Of a stretch of DNA of 31,876 nucleotides, positions 14,719-22,596 are shown in pieces. Source of the DNA: an uncultured Clostridium sp. GTDB taxonomy: Bacteria; Bacillota; Clostridia; TANB77; CAG-508. The position numbers were made by a program, and so were the translations under genes. The DNA is taken from the NCBI GenBank assembly GCA_900555615.1, contig USMB01000016.1, forward strand, positions 1-31,876. Direction: 5' to 3'. Under the pieces are notes generated by a model. It ran no database searches, had not been told where the DNA came from, and saw only the letters and a program-made list of their open reading frames with translations. Positions within the stretch are counted from its first letter, which is position 1. Each line of letters opens with the position of its first letter.

Positions 14719-14874
14719 TTATTCTCCTATTTGACTTTCTTGATTTTGGTTTTTTTCTAATCCTTTATGTATAGTCACAAGTGCTTCATATTCTTTTTCT
14801 AATTCTTCTAATTCTTGTTCTCTAGCATGTAATCCTAAAAGCTTTTCTGCTCTATTTTCTCCTGTTTCTACCAT
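14719..14874 (-). CDS. Small hypothetical coiled-coil protein, 51 aa
   Basis: A 51-codon frame that starts at ATG 14874 after a near-perfect GAGGAGG site 8 bases upstream and stops two bases before the 125-aa gene. The product (MVETGENRAEKLLGLHAREQ, then ELEELEKEYEALVTIHKGLE) has a clear heptad pattern of Leu and Ile between residues 12 and 40 and is strongly charged, so it should form a single coiled coil. A consensus sigma-A promoter precedes it by 33 bases. Promoter, ribosome site, tight coupling and following terminator together make it a real gene despite its size; the function is unknown. Confidence 0.8.
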   Translation of the reverse strand: MVETGENRAEKLLGLHAREQELEELEKEYEALVTIHKGLEKNQNQESQIGE

Positions 14875-14907
14875 AATAATCCTCCTCTAATGTTTATCTA
14901 TAAATAA

Positions 14908-14936
14908 AGTATATCCTATTAAATTTAACTTTTCAA
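14908..14936 (-). promoter_or_regulatory. Sigma-A promoter of the 51-aa/125-aa unit
   Basis: Minus-strand TTGAAA (14931-14936), 17 bases, TATACT (14908-14913). The -35 box begins 7 bases after the spoIIE stop codon, and no terminator separates it from spoIIE, so readthrough from spoIIE is also possible. Confidence 0.75.
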
Positions 14937-14943
14937 TATATTT

Positions 14944-17355
14944 TTATAAATTTTCTGATTTTATAAATTTACAAGTTATTACACTCATGTCATCTTTCGC
15001 TATTCCGTAGCTATTGTCTACTGCTTCATTTAAAATTAAATCAGCAATTTTTTGACTATTTGTAGTTTCGATATCTTCAAGCACATATTTTACCCATAAT
15101 TCTTTATTTTTATATTCAACATTAGAATCTAATATTCCATCACTACACATTACTATTATGTCTTGATTTTCTATGTCTTTATCATATGTTGTTAAATTTA
15201 TATCTTTTAATATTCCTGCTGGTAAGCTTAGGGATTTAACAATCTGCACCTTTTTTTTGTTCTTTATATATGTTGGGCATGCTCCGTTTTTTATAAATTC
15301 CATTTTTCCATTATATAAATCAACTATTGTAATATCTAGTGTTGCAAATATTTCCTCATTTGCATTCATAATCGTTGTATTTATTAAGTCTATTGCTGTG
15401 TTTTTATCAAATCCTGATAAAAATAATCTTTCCAACATTTTTAATGCTATTTGACTGCTCTTTCTCGCTTCTGGGCCAGAACCCATTCCATCACTTATTG
15501 CTAATAAATATTTTCCATCATTTAATCTTATTTGTAACAAGCTATCTCCTGACACAGGGCTATCATTTTTGATTTTTGTAGCTTGTCCTATTTGTATTAT
15601 ATATTTATCTGCTGATAAATAACTATATACTCTCTTTCCTTGTTTACTTGATTTTTTGTTTTTTACATCATTTTTCATCAATTTTTCGTTTAAGCTTTTT
15701 TCTAGAACTTTTTGAATTTTATCTACTTCTATGTTTTCACTTGTTTTGCTGTCTTCACTTAAATATACATCTATAAAATATCTATTTTCTTGTTTATTTA
15801 TTTCTATTCCATCTATTAAGATATTTTTTATACTAAGAGCTGTAATTACTTTTTTCTTTTCCTCATCATAGTCAGTATCTTTTTTTATATCCTCTTCCAT
15901 TTTAACAGCAATACTAGAAATTGCTTTTGATACACCATCTAATTGAGCTTGTACATTCTTTTTATTTGATTTTACTTTTTCTTCCCATATAAAGTTGACC
16001 TTGCTTACCTTATAAGCATAATTTACTGCCTTAACTACCTGTTCAATATCATTATTCATTTTTTTGCTAATTTTCTCATCATCATATTGAACAATATAAT
16101 TATTAAATTTTGCAAATGTTTTTAATAGGTCTTCTCTTGTTATTTCTTGCTTGTCCAAAAGAACATCAAACAATTCTTTTACTATTTCATTGTCTGGTTT
16201 TGTCATATCTTCATATAACATATTTTCTTCTAGTCCGTCTAAATTATTTAATAATTCTGTAATAAATAAATCTCTATTTTTAAAGTATAAATCTGTATCC
16301 CCTTTTTCTTTATAAGTATCTGCCATATCTTTTATTGTTTCTGATACTATATTTAATTGATTTATAGTTTCTTTACTTTGTTCTAACCCTCTTTTATTGT
16401 ATTCAGGCAACATATTGTCGCTTTTTACTAATTCTTTTATATTAATTCCAGCCCACTTTGGAATAGCAAGTAATCCTAATGAAGCAATTAGTGCTTCTTT
16501 TATTATTAAAAATTCACTTGTTGTATTTTTAGATGCATACATTAATATTCCATTTCCTATTAAAAAGCCTACTATTACTCCTACTTTTCCGAATCTATTT
16601 AATAAACCTGAAATCATTCCAGAAAGTGCATAAACTGCCACAATAATTGGTTCATTTTGTGTGATTATTCCAAGGGTAACCCCTATTGTCACACCTGCTG
16701 TTGTTCCAACCAATACTCCATTTTTCCATCCAAGTATTAATACCATTAAAATACTAATAATATTTTTAACAGAAAATCCAAATATTGCAAAATCTCCAAG
16801 TGCTGACATTGCAATAGAAATAAGTAAACTTGCTCCCATAACTTCTTCTATTGAAAATGCTCTCTTTTCTGTTATTTCTTGTATAACTACTAATGAGTTT
16901 ACAAATATCTTGTAAAACACTACAGAAAATACAGCTAGTGTTATATGTAATAATAAATCAGCTACCGTAAATTTAGTTAATATAAGTTTTGCTATCATTA
17001 CTAAAACAATACTAACAAATATGTGCCCTGCAATTTGTATTTCTTCATTTTTATATTGATCATTTTCTTTTGGAGGTTTTATACATATTAATATTAGTAA
17101 CATTAATATAATTAATATATAGTTTAATGCTCCAACAGTTCCTACTCCAACTATATTTCCTATAAGTCCTGCTACTACTACCATTATAGCAGGTACTCCT
17201 CCAGCTAAACAAGCTCCGACAATCGCTATACTAAATGGTGACACTTCTTGTCCCATTCCTAATGTCGATATCATAAAAGCTATGATATATATAATTATAT
17301 TTTTTATACTTAATAAGTTTTTTATAATTTCTTTACTTGTGTTATTTTTTGACAT
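14944..17355 (-). CDS. spoIIE: Stage II sporulation protein E (PP2C phosphatase)
   Basis: An 803-aa protein with the SpoIIE layout. About ten membrane helices fill roughly residues 15-310, a central helical region follows (about 320-560), and a C-terminal PP2C phosphatase domain has AISDGMGSGPEA, VMCSDGILDSN and DDMSVITCKF with the metal-binding aspartates. SpoIIE dephosphorylates the anti-anti-sigma factor SpoIIAA at the polar septum and so releases sigma-F in the forespore. The start at ATG 17355 has GAGGTG 6 bases upstream; an in-frame GTG nine bases earlier is within that site. It is the last gene read toward the small 51-aa unit. A Spo0A box and a sigma-A-type promoter lie 130-160 bases upstream, as expected for a gene induced at entry into sporulation. 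Confidence 0.95.
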   Translation of the reverse strand: MSKNNTSKEIIKNLLSIKNIIIYIIAFMISTLGMGQEVSPFSIAIVGACLAGGVPAIMVVVAGLIGNIVGVGTVGALNYILIILMLLILICIKPPKENDQYKNEEIQIAGHIFVSIVLVMIAKLILTKFTVADLLLHITLAVFSVVFYKIFVNSLVVIQEITEKRAFSIEEVMGASLLISIAMSALGDFAIFGFSVKNIISILMVLILGWKNGVLVGTTAGVTIGVTLGIITQNEPIIVAVYALSGMISGLLNRFGKVGVIVGFLIGNGILMYASKNTTSEFLIIKEALIASLGLLAIPKWAGINIKELVKSDNMLPEYNKRGLEQSKETINQLNIVSETIKDMADTYKEKGDTDLYFKNRDLFITELLNNLDGLEENMLYEDMTKPDNEIVKELFDVLLDKQEITREDLLKTFAKFNNYIVQYDDEKISKKMNNDIEQVVKAVNYAYKVSKVNFIWEEKVKSNKKNVQAQLDGVSKAISSIAVKMEEDIKKDTDYDEEKKKVITALSIKNILIDGIEINKQENRYFIDVYLSEDSKTSENIEVDKIQKVLEKSLNEKLMKNDVKNKKSSKQGKRVYSYLSADKYIIQIGQATKIKNDSPVSGDSLLQIRLNDGKYLLAISDGMGSGPEARKSSQIALKMLERLFLSGFDKNTAIDLINTTIMNANEEIFATLDITIVDLYNGKMEFIKNGACPTYIKNKKKVQIVKSLSLPAGILKDINLTTYDKDIENQDIIVMCSDGILDSNVEYKNKELWVKYVLEDIETTNSQKIADLILNEAVDNSYGIAKDDMSVITCKFIKSENL

Positions 17356-17483
17356 CCCTACCACCTCATGTAATATTTTAATCCTTTTCTTTTGTGTTTT
17401 TTGTCTTTTTTGGTATTCTACTACAAAAAAGTTTTTTACATTTTGTGATATTTATTTTTATTTTTTATCGTTTTGTGTTTTCT

Positions 17484-17512
17484 ATTTTATTATAATTTGT
17501 CGAAAAATACAA
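17484..17512 (-). promoter_or_regulatory. Candidate spoIIE promoter
   Basis: Minus-strand TTGTAT (17507-17512), 17 bases, TAAAAT (17484-17489). The spacer contains the Spo0A box. The 5' leader would be about 120 bases. The match to sigma-A consensus is moderate, as is usual for activator-dependent promoters. Confidence 0.5.
17496..17506 (+). promoter_or_regulatory. Spo0A box upstream of spoIIE
   Basis: TTTGTCGAAAA, with the core TGTCGAA at 17498-17504, matches the Spo0A binding consensus exactly. It lies about 140 bases upstream of the spoIIE start and about 100 bases upstream of the divergent gene at 17604. In B. subtilis spoIIE is directly activated by Spo0A~P. Confidence 0.7.
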
Positions 17513-17544
17513 GTTTTTTTAGGAAATTATATTATTTTAAATAG

Positions 17545-17572
17545 CACTTTTCCGTAGTCACTGCATATAATA
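17545..17572 (+). promoter_or_regulatory. Possible mother-cell sigma-K/E promoter for the gene at 17604
   Basis: CATATAATA (17564-17572) fits the sigma-K -10 pattern CATAnnnTA exactly, and CAC (17545-17547) about 16 bases before it fits the short -35 element at most positions. The TATAAT inside it could instead be a sigma-A -10, but no TTGACA-like box is at the right distance. Confidence 0.35.
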
Positions 17573-17603
17573 AAAAAGAAAACTATAAATTAGAGGTGAT
17601 ACT

Positions 17604-18077
17604 ATGTCTAATAATATGGATGAATTATTTGCAAATGTAAAAAAGATGGTAGATAGTGGTGATATACCTGATGATGTAAAACAGATGATGAATAATCTTC
17701 AAAACAGCTCAAATACTCAAAATAATGTACAGAGTAATACTCCAGATCTAAATAACATCTTAAATAATATTTCACCAGAAATGATAAATAATTTAAGCAA
17801 TATACTAAATTCAAATTCTCAAAATCAAAATTCTCAATCTTCAAAAAATAATAACAATTTCAACTTAGATATGAATACAATAATGAAGATGAAATCCATT
17901 ATGGAAAATATGAATAATAAAAATGACCCAAGAGCTAATTTGCTTTATTCTCTAAAGCCTTATTTGCGCGAAAGTAAAAAAGAAAAATTAGATCAATATG
18001 TAAATATGCTTAATGTTTCTAAAATTGCAGAGCTTATGAATTCAAACAATCAAAATAATAAAGATAATAAAAAATAG
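17604..18077 (+). CDS. Hypothetical Asn-rich protein
   Basis: A 157-aa hydrophilic protein. The N-terminal 40 residues are helical and acidic (MDELFANVKKMVDSGDIPDD), a low-complexity Asn/Ser/Gln section covers about 35-92, and a conserved-looking C-terminal part holds MKMKSIMENMNNKNDPRANL and LLYSLKPYLRESKKEKLDQY (about 97-137). The pattern N-D-P-R-x-N-L-L-x-x-L-K-P-[YF]-L-R is one I associate with small uncharacterised clostridial proteins. AGAGGTGA precedes the ATG. It is divergent from spoIIE and followed after 22 bases by another small protein on the same strand. The possible sigma-K-type promoter suggests late sporulation expression; this is inference. Confidence 0.78.
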   Translation: MSNNMDELFANVKKMVDSGDIPDDVKQMMNNLQNSSNTQNNVQSNTPDLNNILNNISPEMINNLSNILNSNSQNQNSQSSKNNNNFNLDMNTIMKMKSIMENMNNKNDPRANLLYSLKPYLRESKKEKLDQYVNMLNVSKIAELMNSNNQNNKDNKK

Positions 18078-18099
18078 TAGTTTTGAAAGGAGTATTACA

Positions 18100-18414
18100 A
18101 TGCCTAGATTTATGGGATATAATCCTAATTTTCAATATTACAATCCATATCAAAGACCTAATTTTTATCCAAATTATGGTCCTTATACTCCTCATCCAAA
18201 AAAACAACCCCAACAACCTCTTTCTGAACCACTACCAAAAACTACACAACCACAAAAAAAGCCAGAAACAGCAGATACTGTTTGGCTTGATTTGTTTGGA
18301 ATTAAATTATATTTTGATGATGTTTTAATTCTCAGTCTCTTATTTTTCTTATATAAAGAAGAGGTAAAAGATGAAGGGCTTTTTCTTGCTCTAGTTTTAT
18401 TACTAATTAGTTAA
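18100..18414 (+). CDS. Small Pro/Tyr-rich protein with C-terminal hydrophobic helix
   Basis: A 104-aa protein. Residues 1-40 are rich in Tyr, Asn, Pro and Phe (MPRFMGYNPNFQYYNPYQRP), 40-60 are Pro/Gln/Lys-rich, and the C-terminal 45 residues form a folded part ending in LILSLLFFLYKEEVKDEGLF and ALVLLLIS, enough for one or two short membrane-associated helices. Tyr/Pro-rich N-termini occur in spore-surface proteins, but I cannot assign a function. AAAGGAG lies 8 bases before the ATG. It is probably co-transcribed with the Asn-rich gene. Its stop lies one base from the stop of minC on the opposite strand, with no hairpin between, so the two transcripts must overlap at their 3' ends. Confidence 0.75.
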   Translation: MPRFMGYNPNFQYYNPYQRPNFYPNYGPYTPHPKKQPQQPLSEPLPKTTQPQKKPETADTVWLDLFGIKLYFDDVLILSLLFFLYKEEVKDEGLFLALVLLLIS

Positions 18415-18415
18415 G

Positions 18416-19024
18416 TTACTCAATTATTATATTATCTTCATCAACATAAACATAAGCATTTTTATGTATTTCTTCTTCATCTTTGTCTATTTCTTTTACT
18501 ATATTAGAAATACGTAATTGTACTGCTTCTAAAGTACTTGCAGCAATAATTGCTTCTTTATTTCCCTTGGCTCCAGCATGTGCAAGTCCTCTTAATGCTC
18601 CAACAACAACAATATTATCTGCTGCAATTACTTCAGCCCCTGAATTTACATCGCCTATTACAACAATGCTTCCTTCAACTTCAAGTTTTTGTCCAGAACG
18701 CAAAGAACCTTTATGAAACGTAGTTTCAGATGTTTCTACGTCTTTTTTGTAACTTCTAATAATACTATGTAACCCTAGTGTTGTAGGACTATCAAATGCA
18801 ACTTCAACATCAATTTCTTTTGTTATGCATTGTTTTATTTCTTCCATTTCTTTATTTGATAAGATTTTTCCAACAACCCTAATCGGTGTTTTTTCATCCT
18901 TATACATCTTTTTTAAGTCTTTAATTTTTTTAGACAATTCTTGTATTATTTTTTCCTGCGTAGAATTTTCAGTTATTTTAATAATCACTTCATCTGTTTT
19001 TAAATTTATACTAACACAATTCAT
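18416..19024 (-). CDS. minC: Septum-site determining protein MinC
   Basis: A 202-aa inhibitor of FtsZ assembly. The C-terminal right-handed beta-helix domain that binds MinD is clear at about residues 105-180 (FHKGSLRSGQKLEVEGSIVV, then IGDVNSGAEVIAADNIVVVG and ALRGLAHAGAKGN). The N-terminal domain (about 1-95) is divergent, as usual. It is last in the mre operon, 29 bases after the PBP2 gene. In most Firmicutes minD follows minC directly; here the next gene is on the opposite strand, and neither minD nor minE is in the window. Length is slightly shorter than typical MinC (about 210-230 aa). Confidence 0.93.
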   Translation of the reverse strand: MNCVSINLKTDEVIIKITENSTQEKIIQELSKKIKDLKKMYKDEKTPIRVVGKILSNKEMEEIKQCITKEIDVEVAFDSPTTLGLHSIIRSYKKDVETSETTFHKGSLRSGQKLEVEGSIVVIGDVNSGAEVIAADNIVVVGALRGLAHAGAKGNKEAIIAASTLEAVQLRISNIVKEIDKDEEEIHKNAYVYVDEDNIIIE

Positions 19025-19053
19025 CTCTTTATTCCCCTCTTAGACTAAACAGT

Positions 19054-21213
19054 CTATCTGATTTGTTCTACAAATGGTGTTGCTTCCATGCTTTCATCTA
19101 CCTCTGTTGATTCATTCATTCCAAAATATTGTATAAGAACATCTCTTGCAACTTCTGCTGCATAATTTCCATGTCCACCATTTTCTATCATTACAACAAC
19201 TGCAACCTCTGGATTATCAAATGGTGCAAAACACACAAACCATGCATTTACAAGATCTTTTCCATTAGAATCTTTTCCAGCCTCAGCAGAACCTGTTTTT
19301 CCTGCTACTTCAATATTAAAGTTTTTAAAGATATTATAAGCTGTTCCTCCAGCCTCACTAGCAGCCATTCTCATACCTTCTTTAGCTACTTCAATACTCT
19401 CGTCACTTATTGTTATTCCATCATCAGTATCTACTATTCCTAATTTCTCGTTAGTATATTTTCTTATTTCATCTTTTGAAACTTCAGTTCCATCTGAATT
19501 CAATACAGATTTAATAATTGTTGGATTCACAACTGTACCACTATTTGCAATTGATGATATATATTTTGCAATTTGCATAGGAGTAAAGTTATTATCACCT
19601 TGTCCTATTGATGCATTCAATGTATCTCCTGGTCCCATTGTTGCACCATTTCTGATTTTAGCATAAGTTTCCTTAGATGCTGCAGCACCAGATTTTTCAT
19701 TAGGTAACTCTATTCCAGTTTTATTTCCCAAGCCAAAGTGTAATGCATATTTTGATAAATTATCTATCCCCATTCTATCACCTGTTTCGTAAAAGAAATA
19801 ATTGCAAGAATGTTGTAATGCTTGAGTTACATTTTGATATCCATGTCCTCTATGATAACTTGTATAATACCAACATTTCCATTCACTATTATATTTTTTA
19901 TATATACCAGTATCATTTATTTTTTCTTTTGTTGTAATAACACCTGTTTCTAACCCTGCAATAGCTGTTACCATTTTAAATGTTGAACCAGGTGCATATG
20001 TTGACTGAATGGCTTTATTTAATTGTGGATGTCTAGTATCATCTCTTAAATATGCCCAATTTTCTTGAGATATTCCTCCCACAAACCATTGTGGTTCATA
20101 TGTTGGATAACTAGCTGTTGCAAGTACTTCCCCTGTATTAACATTCATTACAACTGCAGCTCCACCTTGTGCATCATATCTTTGGGAAAATCCTCCATTT
20201 TTTATTTTATTAATACAATTTTCTAGTGATTCTTCCGTCGTTTTTTGCAAGTTTGAATCAATTGTAAGCACAACATCACTTCCAGCAATAGCATTTTTTG
20301 AAACATATTCTCCCGTAATAGTTCCATCTACTGCCATTTCTTTTTGCTTTTCTCCATCTGTTCCCTTTAAATATTTTTCAAAAACATATTCAATTCCTGT
20401 TTTTCCTATGATATCATCAATATCATAATCATCTTTATTGGCTTTATATTCTTCTTCTTTTATTTTTCCAGTATAACCAATTACATGTGCCGCCATGCTT
20501 CCTGCTAAATATGTCCTTGCAGCTTTAGTTTCTATACTTATTCCTGGAAAATCACTATTTCTTTCACTAATTTGTGCAACAACCTCATCACTTACGTTTG
20601 TTGCAATTGTTATTGACTTTGTTGCACTATATCCTGTTGTTGTAATTATATATCTAATTGCTATTATTTTTCTAATATCTTCTATATTGTCATTTTTTAT
20701 TTGATATTTATCTTTTACCTTATAAAATACCGTCTCTGCATCAGCATTTTCTTCTATTTTAAATTTTTTCTTAAACTTAGACAACTCATCTCCACTAATT
20801 GTAAAAGTAAATGGATTTATGCTTATTGGAAAATTATCTGTATACGAAATCTGATATTGATTCATTAGATTTACTAAATTTAATGCAGCTTCATTTAATT
20901 CATCATTAGATATATTTGTTTTATAAATTTCTATATTATTCTCTGTTTTTACTCCTGCAAGTTCATTTCCAGACCTATCTAAAATTGAACCTCTCGCAGC
21001 TTTTATCGTTGATACTCTTGAAAGTCTCGTATTTGACTGTTCCCTATAACTTTCACCATTTATAACTTGTAAATTAAATAGTTGAACAATTAATACAATC
21101 CCTATTGCATAAGCTAATATTGTTACTATATTAAACCTAAAATTTACTTGCTCACTTTTTACATCATTATCCCATGATGTCTCTCTATCAAAACTTATCC
21201 TATTGTTCAACAT
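19054..21213 (-). CDS. mrdA: Penicillin-binding protein 2 (class B, elongasome transpeptidase)
   Basis: A 719-aa class B PBP that cross-links peptidoglycan during side-wall elongation together with RodA and MreBCD. There is one N-terminal membrane helix (about residues 28-50), a pedestal domain starting with the conserved RGSILDRSGN (74-83), and the transpeptidase domain with the active-site S-T-F-K (Ser410-Lys413), S-C-N (469-471) and K-T-G (639-641). Position after mreD is the standard one. The ribosome site is weak (GGTG 4 bases upstream), suggesting translational coupling to mreD, which ends 15 bases before. No RodA-like gene is in the window. Confidence 0.95.
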   Translation of the reverse strand: MLNNRISFDRETSWDNDVKSEQVNFRFNIVTILAYAIGIVLIVQLFNLQVINGESYREQSNTRLSRVSTIKAARGSILDRSGNELAGVKTENNIEIYKTNISNDELNEAALNLVNLMNQYQISYTDNFPISINPFTFTISGDELSKFKKKFKIEENADAETVFYKVKDKYQIKNDNIEDIRKIIAIRYIITTTGYSATKSITIATNVSDEVVAQISERNSDFPGISIETKAARTYLAGSMAAHVIGYTGKIKEEEYKANKDDYDIDDIIGKTGIEYVFEKYLKGTDGEKQKEMAVDGTITGEYVSKNAIAGSDVVLTIDSNLQKTTEESLENCINKIKNGGFSQRYDAQGGAAVVMNVNTGEVLATASYPTYEPQWFVGGISQENWAYLRDDTRHPQLNKAIQSTYAPGSTFKMVTAIAGLETGVITTKEKINDTGIYKKYNSEWKCWYYTSYHRGHGYQNVTQALQHSCNYFFYETGDRMGIDNLSKYALHFGLGNKTGIELPNEKSGAAASKETYAKIRNGATMGPGDTLNASIGQGDNNFTPMQIAKYISSIANSGTVVNPTIIKSVLNSDGTEVSKDEIRKYTNEKLGIVDTDDGITISDESIEVAKEGMRMAASEAGGTAYNIFKNFNIEVAGKTGSAEAGKDSNGKDLVNAWFVCFAPFDNPEVAVVVMIENGGHGNYAAEVARDVLIQYFGMNESTEVDESMEATPFVEQIR

Positions 21214-21228
21214 TTCACCAGCTTTCTT

Positions 21229-21762
21229 TTAGAAATATCTTGTCAAAATCCTATCTCCCTTTATTTCATTTTCAATTTCATATCCAGTAGCTTTCATTAA
21301 AGGATATACTATAATAATTAATAATACATTATAAATTGTTTCTATAAATAAAATCTTCAAAAATGAATATATTTCTATATTTATTTTAAAAAACATATAA
21401 TTAAAAAAGTATAATACAATTTCATATATTATTGTACAAATTGCTCCCATAAGTAATACTGTCAATCTACTATCTTTTGAAAGTGTTTTGTCAAACAAAC
21501 CTCCTAATATTCCAACTAATGCCAAAGCAACTGAAGTTAGTCCTAAACTTTTTCCAACCCAAATATCTATTAAAATCCCATAAATAATTCCATAAATAAC
21601 TCCCATTGTTCTTCCCATATATAATCCTATATATAACATCAAAATTATAAAAACATTAGGCATTATTCCTGCTATTGTAAAATGAGTGAAAAAAATCGTT
21701 TGTATTAGATATATAACAATAAATGTAAGTATCAATCCTACATGTATCAAAAATTTCTTCAT
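21229..21762 (-). CDS. mreD: Rod-shape-determining membrane protein MreD
   Basis: A 177-aa integral membrane protein with five or six hydrophobic helices, small and basic at its ends. Recognised by size, hydrophobicity pattern and position between mreC and the PBP2 gene; the motif GIIYGILIDIWVGKSLGLTS (about residues 60-79) is typical of MreD in Firmicutes. It is part of the cell-wall elongation complex. AAAGGGTATAAG precedes the ATG, and mreC ends 12 bases upstream. Confidence 0.93.
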   Translation of the reverse strand: MKKFLIHVGLILTFIVIYLIQTIFFTHFTIAGIMPNVFIILMLYIGLYMGRTMGVIYGIIYGILIDIWVGKSLGLTSVALALVGILGGLFDKTLSKDSRLTVLLMGAICTIIYEIVLYFFNYMFFKINIEIYSFLKILFIETIYNVLLIIIVYPLMKATGYEIENEIKGDRILTRYF

Positions 21763-21774
21763 CTTATACCCTTT

Positions 21775-22593
21775 CTACTGATTTGTTATTATCAAAACAG
21801 TTTCTAATTTTTCAAAATCTACTGCAGTTTCTATTGTTGCATAAGAATCTGTTTTATTTGATCCTGTATTTACTTTCTTTATTTTTCCTACATGTATTCC
21901 TTTTAAATAAATTCCACCTAATCCAGAAGTTTCTACACTATCTCCCTGGATAATTCTCGCATCTGTCGCTATATTAGATGCACTTAATATAGATTTGTTT
22001 TCAATTGTTCCTTTACAAATCATTGTATCTCGAGTACTACTTGCTAAACAACTAGTAGCACTAGCACTGTCTACAATTGTCTGAATTTTTGCTGTTTTAG
22101 CAGTTGTAGAAACAATATATCCTACCAATCCTTCATTAGCAATAACTGTCATTTTTTCTTGAATACCATTATCACTTCCAACATTTATAACTAATGTTTT
22201 TGAATAATTGCTTATATCCCTAGATATTATCGTTCCAGGAACTGTTTTATATTGCCCATATTTTTCAGCTAAATTAAGTTCTTGTTTTAACTGTTCATTT
22301 TCATTTTTTATAATTTCATATTCTCTCATTTGTTGCTCAAGTTCATTATTTTTTTGTTTTAATGATTCGTTTTCTGATTTCAACTCATTCACATTCTCAA
22401 AAAACTTGTCATTATTGTTAAGCTTATTTTTCAAATATGTTAAACCATTTTCAATAGGCATAACAAAAGCATTTGCAAAATTTTCAACAACTGAAAACTG
22501 TTCTGATTTTGCATTTGAAACTATAACTAAAACAATTAATATTACAATTGTAATAACAATCCCTATAATTCCACCCTTTTTTTCTCTCTCCAT
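21775..22593 (-). CDS. mreC: Rod-shape-determining protein MreC
   Basis: A 272-aa bitopic membrane protein: a short cytoplasmic N-terminus, one membrane helix (about residues 8-26, IIGIVITIVILIVLVIVS), a coiled coil (about 62-113, with repeated ELKSENESLKQKNNELEQQM) and two beta domains. MreC-typical motifs include SDNGIQEKMTVIANEGLVGY and LASSTRDTMICKG. It links cytoplasmic MreB to the extracytoplasmic PBPs. It starts 3 bases after the mreB stop with a modest AGAAGATAG site, consistent with coupling. Confidence 0.95.
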   Translation of the reverse strand: MEREKKGGIIGIVITIVILIVLVIVSNAKSEQFSVVENFANAFVMPIENGLTYLKNKLNNNDKFFENVNELKSENESLKQKNNELEQQMREYEIIKNENEQLKQELNLAEKYGQYKTVPGTIISRDISNYSKTLVINVGSDNGIQEKMTVIANEGLVGYIVSTTAKTAKIQTIVDSASATSCLASSTRDTMICKGTIENKSILSASNIATDARIIQGDSVETSGLGGIYLKGIHVGKIKKVNTGSNKTDSYATIETAVDFEKLETVLIITNQ

Positions 22594-22596
22594 ACA

